The translations under genes were made by a program, and so were the position numbers. This document shows, in pieces, positions 8,687 through 16,057 of a stretch of DNA of 55,586 nucleotides. Positions within the stretch are counted from its first letter, which is position 1. Each line of letters starts with the position of its first letter. Below the pieces are notes generated by a model. It was not told where the DNA came from and searched no databases. It saw only the letters and a list, made by a program, of their open reading frames with translations. Where the stretch lies: the NCBI GenBank assembly GCA_964566545.1, contig CAZMIX010000010.1, positions 1 to 55,586 on the forward strand. The letters run 5' to 3'. The stretch comes from JAEYFP01 sp964566545 (GTDB taxonomy: Bacteria; Bacillota; Clostridia; Lachnospirales; Lachnospiraceae).

Positions 8687-9192
8687 TTGACAACGGTGCA
8701 AGGTACCTAATTGATACAAATACTTTAATAACTCCGTATAAAATTTATTATTCTTTTGATCTTGCACCAAATTTTTGGGTGAAACTTAAAAGAGAAATTA
8801 ACAATGGAAAGCTATTAATCTTGGACTTAGTTAAGGGAGAGGTAGCTAAAGGTGATGATGAATTAAGCGATTGGATCAAAGACATTGATAATAAATTAAT
8901 TATAAGCAGAAAATCACCGGAAATAATGAAAAAATATAGTGAGATATTGGTATATATTCAAACATGTGGATATTACAAAGTGGATGCTGTAACTAACTGG
9001 TCTCGGCAAGAGATAGCAGATGCATGGATTATAGCTGCCGCATCCGTACATAATTTGACATTTATAACGCAGGAAAAGCCGAATTACACAGTTTATCTTC
9101 GTTTTTACATATTTATCAGTATTAAAAAGCTCCGTATCCAGCAAGGATATGGAGCTATAATTATGATAAATAGTATATTTTACAAGTCATAG
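8683..9192 (+). CDS. DUF4411 (PIN-like) protein, C-terminally truncated
   Basis: DUF4411 proteins are PIN-fold nuclease-like proteins commonly encoded next to ImmA-type proteins, probably as a toxin. Seen here are the opening YLIDTNTLI with the first acidic residue (about residue 11), and EIADAWIIAAA near residue 112 with the second acidic cluster. Homology stops at ITQEKPN near residue 134. The last 35 residues are unrelated and read into the oadB terminator. The usual ending with a Lys-rich strand and the final helix is missing, so the protein is probably inactive. It overlaps the ImmA gene by 4 bp. Confidence 0.75.
   Translation: MIDNGARYLIDTNTLITPYKIYYSFDLAPNFWVKLKREINNGKLLILDLVKGEVAKGDDELSDWIKDIDNKLIISRKSPEIMKKYSEILVYIQTCGYYKVDAVTNWSRQEIADAWIIAAASVHNLTFITQEKPNYTVYLRFYIFISIKKLRIQQGYGAIIMINSIFYKS
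9122..9156 (-). terminator. Intrinsic terminator of the decarboxylase operon
   Basis: On the minus strand a 12-bp imperfect stem (AGCTCCATATCC with GGATACGGAGCT, loop TTGCT) is followed by TTTTTAAT, placed just after oadB. Confidence 0.8.
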
Positions 9193-9193
9193 A

Positions 9194-10330
9194 CTAACCG
9201 AACAGCGACAGTAAAATACCGGCCGCGACTGCCGATCCGATAACACCGGCGACATTGGGTCCGATGGCGTGCATCAGGAGAAAGTTAACCGGATTTGCCT
9301 TTTGCCCCTCAATGTGCGAAACGCGGGCAGCCATTGGAACTGCCGATACACCGGCAGAGCCGATAAGCGGATTGATTTTCCCTTTTGTAAGCAGGCACAT
9401 CAGCTTACCGAGCAATAGTCCACCGACGGTACTAAAAATAAATGCAAGCAATCCCAATCCAATAATTTTAAGTGTTTCGGGACGAAGGAACGTTTCCGCA
9501 TTCGCAGTAGCGCCAACGGTAACCCCTAAAAATATCGTAACAATGTTAATGAGGGAATTCTGCACAGTCTCTGATAGCCGTTCAACTACGCCGGACTCCC
9601 GGAATAAATTACCAAGCATCAACATTCCAATCAGAGGAGCAACCGACGGTAATAAAAGCAAACATAGAATTGTAACGATAATAGGGAAGCAAACCTTCTC
9701 TAATTTTGAAACTGGCCGAAGCTGGGTCATGACGATTTCCCGTTCTTTTTGTGTGGTTAGTGCGCGCATAATCGGCGGCTGAATCATAGGAATGAGAGCC
9801 ATGTAAGAATATGCGGCAATCGCAATGGCGGGCAGTAACTGTGGGGCCAATCTGGATGTCAGAAATATTGCAGTAGGTCCATCCGCTCCCCCAATGATGG
9901 CAATAGAAGCTGCCTCACCCGATGCAAATCCCAGGGCGTTTGCGATCACGAAAGCGACTGCTATTCCAAACTGCGCGCCGGCGCCTAAAAACAGACTGCT
10001 CGGCCGTGCAATCAATGGCCCAAAATCTGTCATGGCGCCTATACCAAGGAAGATCAGGGACGGATATATTCCAAGCTTCACGCCTTGATACAGATAGTAA
10101 AGCAGGCCGCCGGGTTCGGATGAAACGACCGGTGCGTCCATCAAACCAGTTAACGGGAGATTGACAAGTAATATTCCAAATGCGATCGGCAACAGTAATA
10201 ACGGTTCAAACTTGCGTACAATCGCAAGATAGATCAATACGCAGGCAACCAAAAGCATTACGCCGTGCTGCCAGCTTAATGCCGCAAAACCTGATGTTTC
10301 CCATAATTTTTGTAAAGCTTCTATAAACAT
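9194..10330 (-). CDS. Sodium-translocating decarboxylase, beta subunit
   Basis: This is the membrane subunit of a biotin-dependent Na+ pump (oxaloacetate, methylmalonyl-CoA or glutaconyl-CoA decarboxylase). It decarboxylates carboxybiotin and exports Na+. It is 378 residues, with about nine hydrophobic segments. The family signature GGADGPTAIFLTSRLAP lies near residue 147, and the GSAGVSAVPMAARVSH stretch near residue 320 is also conserved. AGGAGG sits 5 bases before the ATG. The gamma subunit gene is 29 bases upstream; no alpha (carboxyltransferase/biotin) gene is in the window, so the substrate cannot be named. Confidence 0.93.
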   Translation of the reverse strand: MFIEALQKLWETSGFAALSWQHGVMLLVACVLIYLAIVRKFEPLLLLPIAFGILLVNLPLTGLMDAPVVSSEPGGLLYYLYQGVKLGIYPSLIFLGIGAMTDFGPLIARPSSLFLGAGAQFGIAVAFVIANALGFASGEAASIAIIGGADGPTAIFLTSRLAPQLLPAIAIAAYSYMALIPMIQPPIMRALTTQKEREIVMTQLRPVSKLEKVCFPIIVTILCLLLLPSVAPLIGMLMLGNLFRESGVVERLSETVQNSLINIVTIFLGVTVGATANAETFLRPETLKIIGLGLLAFIFSTVGGLLLGKLMCLLTKGKINPLIGSAGVSAVPMAARVSHIEGQKANPVNFLLMHAIGPNVAGVIGSAVAAGILLSLFG

Positions 10331-10359
10331 ATTGTCCTCCTGTTTCCTGCTGTGAGTAA

Positions 10360-10518
10360 TTAGTTTTTGGTGATGGATTGGTTTTTATGCTTCAAATGGC
10401 TTTCCATTTTACTTATTATAAAGGAAAAAAACTTGATGCATAAGCAGATGCCAAAAAGCACAAGAAATACCACTACCATAAGAAATAGTGCAACTTCGAT
10501 ACTTGCAATGATTGACAT
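10360..10518 (-). CDS. Sodium-pump decarboxylase gamma subunit (OadG-like)
   Basis: This is a 52-residue protein made of one transmembrane helix (about residues 5-32, rich in Val, Leu and Phe) and a short basic tail. This is the minimal form of the gamma subunit, which links the alpha subunit to the membrane beta subunit. The start is the ATG at 10518, preceded by AGAGGAGG 7 bases upstream; a longer frame upstream has no such site and would translate the terminator hairpin. It is the first gene after the regulatory leader at 10547-10696. Confidence 0.8.
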   Translation of the reverse strand: MSIIASIEVALFLMVVVFLVLFGICLCIKFFSFIISKMESHLKHKNQSITKN

Positions 10519-10546
10519 AATAGTAACCTCCTCTCTGTAAAAGAAT

Positions 10547-10578
10547 AAAAAAGTGGATGCTTCTAATGAAGCCTCCAC
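10547..10578 (-). terminator. Intrinsic terminator in the leader of the decarboxylase operon
   Basis: On the minus strand GTGGAGGCTTC and GAAGCATCCAC form an 11-bp stem with one mismatch around the loop ATTA. Six T residues follow. It lies between the promoter and the gamma-subunit ribosome-binding site, the position of a transcription attenuator. Confidence 0.85.
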
Positions 10579-10582
10579 CCTT

Positions 10583-10640
10583 AGCTACGATAACTTGAAA
10601 ACAGATAGTATAGTAACGGTCTACCTGTCCAACCGGATAA
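10583..10640 (-). promoter_or_regulatory. Candidate riboswitch aptamer (pseudoknotted leader)
   Basis: The leader contains ACAGGUAG (10621-10628) pairing with CUAUCUGU (10601-10608), 8 bp with one G-U, around a 12-base loop that starts ACCG (10617-10620). That ACCG can pair with CGGU (10632-10635) just before the stem, giving a pseudoknot. Compact pseudoknot, then terminator, then sodium-pump genes is riboswitch architecture. By context a Na+-sensing class is a candidate; I cannot verify a consensus match. Confidence 0.55.
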
Positions 10641-10667
10641 ATAGTAGATATTTAATTATGATATCCA

Positions 10668-10696
10668 ATCATATCTGATTTAATTAGAAATGTCAA
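10668..10696 (-). promoter_or_regulatory. Promoter of the decarboxylase operon
   Basis: On the minus strand TTGACA (10691-10696), a 17-bp spacer and TATGAT (10668-10673). Transcription would begin near 10660, leaving a leader of about 140 bases before the gamma subunit. Confidence 0.85.
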
Positions 10697-10716
10697 TATA
10701 AGCGTCCTTAAGTTTT

Positions 10717-12597
10717 TTAATCCAGCTCAAATGCGCCCATATAAAGCTGATAATAGGTGCCTTTTTTGGCGAGTAGCTCTTCGTGGGAGCCGCGCTCGAT
10801 GATTTCGCCGTGATCCAATACCATGATGACATCGGAGTTCATGATTGTGGACAGGCGGTGGGCGATGACAAACACGGTGCGGCCCTCCATGAGCCGGTCC
10901 ATGCCCTTTTGGACAAGCGCTTCGGTGCGCGTATCGATCGAGGAGGTCGCTTCATCCAAAATCATGACGGGCGGATCGGAAACGGCGGCGCGGGCAATCG
11001 ATAATAACTGGCGCTGTCCTTGAGAAAGTCCGCTGCCGTTGCCCTGCAAAACGGTATCATAGCCATCCGGCAGCATCATGATGAAGTTGTGGGCGTTTGC
11101 GAGTTTTGCTGCCCGGATGCACTCCTCTCCTGTTGCGTGCGGATTTCCGTAGCGCAGGTTTTCCATGACGGTGCCGGTGAACAGGTTGACCTCCTGCAGC
11201 ACGACGCCGAGGGAGCGGCGCAGATCCGTTTTTTTAATTTTATTAATATTGATGCCGTCATACCGGATTTTTCCGTCGTCAATATCGTAAAACCGGTTAA
11301 TCAGATTTGTAATAGTCGTTTTTCCGGCGCCGGTCGCGCCGACAAAGGCGATTTTCTGCCCAGGCTCGGCGTACAGGGTAATATCGGTGAGCACCTGCTT
11401 TTGCGGAGTATAGCCGAAATCTACATGATCCAATACGATCCCGCCCTCTAATTTCTGATAGGTGATCGTCCCATCCGCCATATGCGGATGCTTCCACGCC
11501 CAAAGGCCGGTATGCTCGTTTGTTTCCACGAGCGCGCCGTTTTCTTCCTTCGCGTTGACAAGCGCCACATAGCCCTCGTCGGTTTCCGGTTCTTCGTCGA
11601 TCAAGGCGAAAATACGGTTTGCGCCGGCCAGCGCGGTGACGATGGAATTAAACTGGTTGGAGAGCTGTGCGATCGGGTTTGTAAAATTACGGGACAGCGT
11701 GAGGAATGAGGCGATCATGCCAAGCGTCACGGTATTCATCCCTGAAATGGTCAGATTTGGCGCGCCTGAAATGGCCATCCAGGCGCCGGCGATGGCGATG
11801 ATGACATACTGCACATAGCCGAGCGCGTTCATGATCGGCATCATCGCGTTGGCATAGCCGTTGGCGTTTGCGGAGCTTTTCCGCCAGTCATCGTTTTTCC
11901 CGTAAAAATCCTGTTTGGACCGCTCCTCGTGGCAGAATACCTTGATGACCTTCTGCCCGTTGATCATTTCCTCGACATAGCCGTCGAGCGCACCGAGCGT
12001 TTCCTGCTGGCGAATAAAATAATAGCCGCTCCTGCCCGCAATGACCTTCACGACCTGTAAAATGAAATAGACGCCAAGCAGGACGATCACGGTCAAATAG
12101 ATGCTCTGGTACAGCATACAGCAGAATACCGCGATGATCGTGCAGACAGAAGAAATGAGCTGCGCCATCGACTGTGCGATCATTTGCCGCAGCGTGTCGG
12201 TGTCGTTCGTGTAATGGCTCATGATATCGCCGTGCGCGTGTGTGTCAAAATAGCGGACAGGCAGCGTCTGCATCTTTTCAAACATTTCATCGCGGATCGT
12301 TTTTAACGTTCCCTGAGCGATCGTCACCATAAAACGGTTGTAAAGCCACGTGGAAACCGTACCCGCCAGATAGACGGCGCCGATGATGCAAAGCGACCGC
12401 AAAAGCCCTGTATAAACGGGGTTTGAATCGACAAGCAGCGGAGTGATATAATCGTCGATCAGCGTTTGCAAAAACAGAGAAGAGGCGACGCTTGCAAAAG
12501 CGCTTAAAGTAATACAGATGACGACTACGGCGAGCGTTCCTTTGTAATGTAACATATAGGAAAACAGCCGTTTGGCCGTTGAATTTTTATTACTCAT
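10717..12597 (-). CDS. ABC exporter half-transporter with canonical ATPase site
   Basis: This is a fused membrane-ATPase exporter subunit, 626 residues. The N-terminal half has six transmembrane helices. The C-terminal ATPase has Walker A GATGAGKTT, signature LSQGQRQ, Walker B with the catalytic glutamate (MILDEATSSID) and the switch histidine IAHRLST. A roughly 40-residue acidic insert precedes the ATPase domain. It forms a heterodimer with the next gene upstream, whose ATP site is degenerate. I use the ATG at 12597, with AAGGAAG upstream; it overlaps the partner by 8 bp (ATGAGTAA), implying coupled translation. The MarR regulator and palindromic operators next door suggest drug or toxic-compound efflux. 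Confidence 0.92.
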   Translation of the reverse strand: MSNKNSTAKRLFSYMLHYKGTLAVVVICITLSAFASVASSLFLQTLIDDYITPLLVDSNPVYTGLLRSLCIIGAVYLAGTVSTWLYNRFMVTIAQGTLKTIRDEMFEKMQTLPVRYFDTHAHGDIMSHYTNDTDTLRQMIAQSMAQLISSVCTIIAVFCCMLYQSIYLTVIVLLGVYFILQVVKVIAGRSGYYFIRQQETLGALDGYVEEMINGQKVIKVFCHEERSKQDFYGKNDDWRKSSANANGYANAMMPIMNALGYVQYVIIAIAGAWMAISGAPNLTISGMNTVTLGMIASFLTLSRNFTNPIAQLSNQFNSIVTALAGANRIFALIDEEPETDEGYVALVNAKEENGALVETNEHTGLWAWKHPHMADGTITYQKLEGGIVLDHVDFGYTPQKQVLTDITLYAEPGQKIAFVGATGAGKTTITNLINRFYDIDDGKIRYDGININKIKKTDLRRSLGVVLQEVNLFTGTVMENLRYGNPHATGEECIRAAKLANAHNFIMMLPDGYDTVLQGNGSGLSQGQRQLLSIARAAVSDPPVMILDEATSSIDTRTEALVQKGMDRLMEGRTVFVIAHRLSTIMNSDVIMVLDHGEIIERGSHEELLAKKGTYYQLYMGAFELD

Positions 12598-14341
12598 GCT
12601 GTTCACTTCCTTTCTGCTGGGAGGCGAATACCTCCTGATAAATGCCGTTCGTTTTGAGTAATTCCGCGTGCGTTCCTACTGCGTCGATTTTGCCGTCCTC
12701 AAGCACGACGATCCGATCCGCGTGCTGCACGGAGGAAACGCGCTGCGCGATAATGATTTGTGTCGTGTCGGGAATCATTTTGGCAAACGATTTTTGGATA
12801 AAAGCGTCCGTTTTTGTATCGACAGCGCTTGTCGAGTCATCCAAAATGAGAATTTTCGGTTTTTTCAAAAGAGCGCGGGCAATGCAGAGGCGCTGTTTCT
12901 GGCCGCCCGAAACATTGGAGCCGCCCTGTTCGATATAGGTGTCGTAGCCGTCCGGCATCGTAGCGATAAATTCGTCGGCGCAGGCTAAGCGGCACGCCTC
13001 CTTAATTTCCGCATCAGTTGCGTTTTCATTTCCCCAAAGTAAATTTTCCCGGATCGTGCCGGAAAACAGCTCATTCTTTTGCAGTACCATGGAAACGGCG
13101 TTTCGCAGAGCATCCAGATCATATTGTTTTACATCGACACCGCCTACGGTCAGCGATCCGGCGGTGACATCATACAGGCGCGGGAGGAGCTGCACAAAGG
13201 AGGTTTTTGAGGAACCGGTGCCGCCGATAATACCGATCGTTTCGCCGGTCCTGATCGATAAGCAGGCGTTGTCGAGCACCTTTTTATCCGCTTTAAAGGC
13301 GTAGACAAAATCCACGTGCTCATAGCGGATGCTGCCGTCCTTTACTTCCATGACAGGCTGCTCAGGGTTCATAATATCGGTCTTTTCCTCTATAATTTCA
13401 GCGATGCGCTCCCCGGAGGAACGCGCGATCGTGATCATCGCGAAAACCATGGAAAGCATCATAAGACTGATTAAAATCTGTGTCGCGTAAGTAAACAGCG
13501 CGGTCAGCTCGCCGGTCGTAAGGCCTGAAGCCGCATTGTTTCCGCTCGCGACGATCGCCTTTGCCCCGATCCAGGAAATCAAGATCATGCAGCCGTACAT
13601 GCAAAGCTGCATCAGAGGTGAGTTCAGCGCGATCAGGCGCTCGCCCTTGGAAAAGTCCCGGTAGATGCCGCCGGAAATGGTATGAAACTTTTCGATTTCA
13701 TGATCCTGCCGGTTAAAGGATTTCACGACACGAATGCCGCGCAGATTTTCCTGCACGATGTTGTTCAAATCGTCATAAGTCCGAAACACACGTTTGAATA
13801 CCGGATTGACGGCACGGATAATGAAATAAAGTCCGACGGCCAGAAACGGAATCAAAATCAAAAACAGCAGCGCAATGTCAAAGTTAATACTAAACGAGAC
13901 GATCATGGAAAACAGGATCATGATCGGTCCGCGGATTGCCATGCGGATGATCATCTGGTAGGCGTTTTGCACGTTTGTGACGTCGGTCGTCAGCCTTGTG
14001 ACGATGGATGAGGTCGAAAATTTGTCGATATTGGAAAAGGCAAAGGTCTGTACATTATCATACATATTCTGCCGCAGGTTCGCCGAAAATCCAGAGGAAG
14101 CGCCGGCGGCAAATCTCGCCGCGAAAAAACCGGTCACAAGCTGCAGTAAGGCAAACAGTAGGAGCAGAAGCCCGTAGCGGACAACTGTGTCCATTGCACC
14201 CCGCCCAATACCCAAATCGATCAGGTCTGACATGCAAAGCGGGATCAAAATTTCAAATACGACCTCCAGGACCGCAAGAAAAATAGTCATCCACGATGCT
14301 TTTTTGTATTCGCCAAGGCTTTTGGCGAGTGTTTTTACCAT
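12590..14341 (-). CDS. ABC exporter half-transporter with degenerate ATPase site
   Basis: This is the partner subunit (583 aa): six transmembrane helices then an ATPase domain. Walker A is GGTGSSKTS, and the signature VSGGQKQRL is intact. The residue after the Walker B aspartate is Asp rather than the catalytic Glu (LILDDSTSAVD), and the switch histidine is Gln (IIAQRVSS). These two changes are the usual mark of the non-catalytic site in heterodimeric exporters such as BmrCD or LmrCD. The start has AAGGAGG 8 bases upstream. A palindromic operator lies at 14363-14380 immediately before it. Confidence 0.92.
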   Translation of the reverse strand: MVKTLAKSLGEYKKASWMTIFLAVLEVVFEILIPLCMSDLIDLGIGRGAMDTVVRYGLLLLLFALLQLVTGFFAARFAAGASSGFSANLRQNMYDNVQTFAFSNIDKFSTSSIVTRLTTDVTNVQNAYQMIIRMAIRGPIMILFSMIVSFSINFDIALLFLILIPFLAVGLYFIIRAVNPVFKRVFRTYDDLNNIVQENLRGIRVVKSFNRQDHEIEKFHTISGGIYRDFSKGERLIALNSPLMQLCMYGCMILISWIGAKAIVASGNNAASGLTTGELTALFTYATQILISLMMLSMVFAMITIARSSGERIAEIIEEKTDIMNPEQPVMEVKDGSIRYEHVDFVYAFKADKKVLDNACLSIRTGETIGIIGGTGSSKTSFVQLLPRLYDVTAGSLTVGGVDVKQYDLDALRNAVSMVLQKNELFSGTIRENLLWGNENATDAEIKEACRLACADEFIATMPDGYDTYIEQGGSNVSGGQKQRLCIARALLKKPKILILDDSTSAVDTKTDAFIQKSFAKMIPDTTQIIIAQRVSSVQHADRIVVLEDGKIDAVGTHAELLKTNGIYQEVFASQQKGSEQHE

Positions 14342-14362
14342 AAAAATTCCTCCTTAAAATAA

Positions 14363-14380
14363 ATGTAGCACGCTACACAT
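14363..14380. promoter_or_regulatory. MarR-type operator upstream of the ABC exporter
   Basis: The near-palindrome ATGTAGCACGCTACACAT is almost identical to a second site at 14868-14885 in front of the marR gene. A shared palindrome before a MarR gene and before its neighbouring exporter is the standard arrangement for autoregulation plus target repression. Confidence 0.7.
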
Positions 14381-14390
14381 TTGATTGAAA

Positions 14391-14412
14391 GAAAAGCCGG
14401 TTTTCCGGCCTT
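14391..14412 (-). terminator. Intrinsic terminator after the marR gene
   Basis: On the minus strand GCCGG-AAAA-CCGGC with flanking A/T pairs is followed by TTTTCTTT. It separates the marR transcript from the exporter genes, which then need their own operator-containing promoter. Confidence 0.65.
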
Positions 14413-14422
14413 AAAAATTCCT

Positions 14423-14848
14423 TCAATCCAAATTGTGATAAAGTCTGCGCAGCAGCTCCCGCAAAGTATCGATATCTTCCTCCGTAAAGGAGCGAAGCAG
14501 CCGCGCCTCCATTTCAGCCAGTCCCGCCCGCATTTTTGCGTCGATCGCATCCGCCTTTTCAGTGGAGCAGACGATTTTATTCCGTCTGTCGGATGGGTCC
14601 ATATAACAGGTTAAAAATCCTTTTTTCTCCATCCGGGAGACGATGCCGGCCACGGTCGGATGGGAAACATTCAGAAAGTTTTCCAGCTCCTTTTGCGTGA
14701 TTTTTCCGCCGTGCATTTGAATAAACCGCAGCGCCTGTGTCTGGGAAGCGGTCAGTCCGGTTTTCTTATGCGCTTCGTCCGCATGAGCTTTGAGCCTGTC
14801 GGTCACGATTTTCAACAGATGTCCAACATCCTCTTGCCTCCTCTGCAC
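14423..14848 (-). CDS. MarR-family transcriptional regulator
   Basis: This is a winged-helix dimeric repressor, 141 residues. The core is TQALRFIQMHGGKITQ, then the recognition helix in VSHPTVAGIVSRMEKKGF and the wing DPSDRRNKI, all typical of MarR. I chose the GTG at 14848 because GGAGGTG lies 6 bases upstream; the ATG at 14863 overlaps that site. It is transcribed toward the ABC exporter. Matching palindromes at 14868-14885 (its own promoter) and 14363-14380 (exporter) suggest that it represses itself and the exporter until a toxic ligand binds. Confidence 0.9.
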   Translation of the reverse strand: MQRRQEDVGHLLKIVTDRLKAHADEAHKKTGLTASQTQALRFIQMHGGKITQKELENFLNVSHPTVAGIVSRMEKKGFLTCYMDPSDRRNKIVCSTEKADAIDAKMRAGLAEMEARLLRSFTEEDIDTLRELLRRLYHNLD

Positions 14849-14867
14849 AAGTAACACCTCCATCAAT

Positions 14868-14885
14868 ATGTAGCATGCTACGTAT
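14868..14885. promoter_or_regulatory. MarR-type operator upstream of marR
   Basis: The near-palindrome ATGTAGCATGCTACGTAT shares the ATGTAGC/GCTAC half-sites with the element at 14363-14380. It lies 20 bases upstream of the chosen start, overlapping the likely core promoter. Confidence 0.7.
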
Positions 14886-15034
14886 TATATTACGCTTACG
14901 AATAACTGTCAATACCGAAATCATAAAAAAGAATACATTTTCCCACAAAAGAAACCTTTCGCGCTAGGCTGGCAAGCGGTAGACTAAAAGGGACTGTTTG
15001 TTTTGCATCAAAAAATCATACGGGGAGGATCTTC

Positions 15035-15916
15035 ATGAAAATTAAAAAATATAATCTAAGCAAGAAGCATCATGCAAACGTCACGGCTTATCTGCATGAA
15101 AATTACCGAGTGGACGGCAAAAATGGGTGGTATCCGGCGGTGTTAATCTGTCCGGGCGGGGGATTCTTTTCCCTGTCGGAAAGAGAAGGAGAGCCGGTCG
15201 CGGCCGCTTTTTTGAATAAAGGTTTTCAGGCATTTGTATTGCACTATCAGATCGGAAACCCGGAAAATAAAATTACAAACATTTTGAACGATGCGCTGAC
15301 GGATTGCGCAAGGGCGGTGCGGCTCCTCAAAGAGCACGCAGAAGAACTGGACATCGATCCCGAGCGCATTCTCATGCTGGGATTTTCGGCGGGAGCTTAT
15401 TTGACCGCAATGTACGGGAGCAGATGGAAAGAAGCGTGGCTGGCCGAAAAGGCCGGCGCCATGGCGCAGCAGTTAAAAATTAGGGCGGCGGCGCTTTGCT
15501 ATCCGCTGTGCGATTACGAGAGAATGTCCTCTTATGAAAAGGAATGTTCGCCTGAAATGCGAAAGCTGCTTCTTAGGGCAAACCTGTGCCTGTGCGGGGA
15601 GGAAAATCCCCTTCAGGAAATGCGCAAAAAATATAACCCCCTCAATTATGTCGGGAGAGATACCGTTCCGACGTTTCTCTGGCATACCTCGGAGGATGAA
15701 ATGATACCGGCCGCAAATAGCCTGTCCTATGCCATAAAGCTTTTGGAGCATCAGGTGCCTTATGAGCTGCATGTTTTTGATGGCGGCGCGCATGGGATGT
15801 CGCTGGCGCTGCCGCATACGGCGGCCAAAAAGGAGGAAATTGACGGCCATTGCGCGGCGTGGTTTGAGCTGCTGATGAAATGGCTTAAGGAGCGCAGGGG
15901 CTTTATTAATTTTTGA
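15035..15916 (+). CDS. Alpha/beta-hydrolase, probable carbohydrate esterase
   Basis: This is a 293-residue cytoplasmic serine hydrolase of the BD-FAE/acetyl-esterase type. The oxyanion region is ICPGGGF near residue 45, the nucleophile elbow is LGFSAGAY (Ser near residue 114), and the likely Asp and His are in HTSEDEMIP and DGGAHGMS. Such enzymes remove acetyl or feruloyl groups from xylan-type sugars. GGGGAGGA upstream supports the start. It is followed at 140 bases by a sugar-binding lipoprotein, so it may work on the imported oligosaccharide; that is inference. Confidence 0.88.
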   Translation: MKIKKYNLSKKHHANVTAYLHENYRVDGKNGWYPAVLICPGGGFFSLSEREGEPVAAAFLNKGFQAFVLHYQIGNPENKITNILNDALTDCARAVRLLKEHAEELDIDPERILMLGFSAGAYLTAMYGSRWKEAWLAEKAGAMAQQLKIRAAALCYPLCDYERMSSYEKECSPEMRKLLLRANLCLCGEENPLQEMRKKYNPLNYVGRDTVPTFLWHTSEDEMIPAANSLSYAIKLLEHQVPYELHVFDGGAHGMSLALPHTAAKKEEIDGHCAAWFELLMKWLKERRGFINF

Positions 15917-16057
15917 CACATTTCAACGGAAATTCTGCCTATCCCAAAGAAAGGGCTTATGATAAAGTAGAATTGCAATCAAGCTTGAAGCAGCAAATAG
16001 TAAATAACACAGGAAAGAGATAGACTGGGGTAAGACAACTTTATTGGAGGATGAAAA

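Noticed and set aside
10579..10590. GGGTGG near the decarboxylase leader terminator, resembling a T-box core
   Set aside because: No specifier stem, no antiterminator pairing and no amino-acid or synthetase gene downstream; it is part of the terminator 5' flank.
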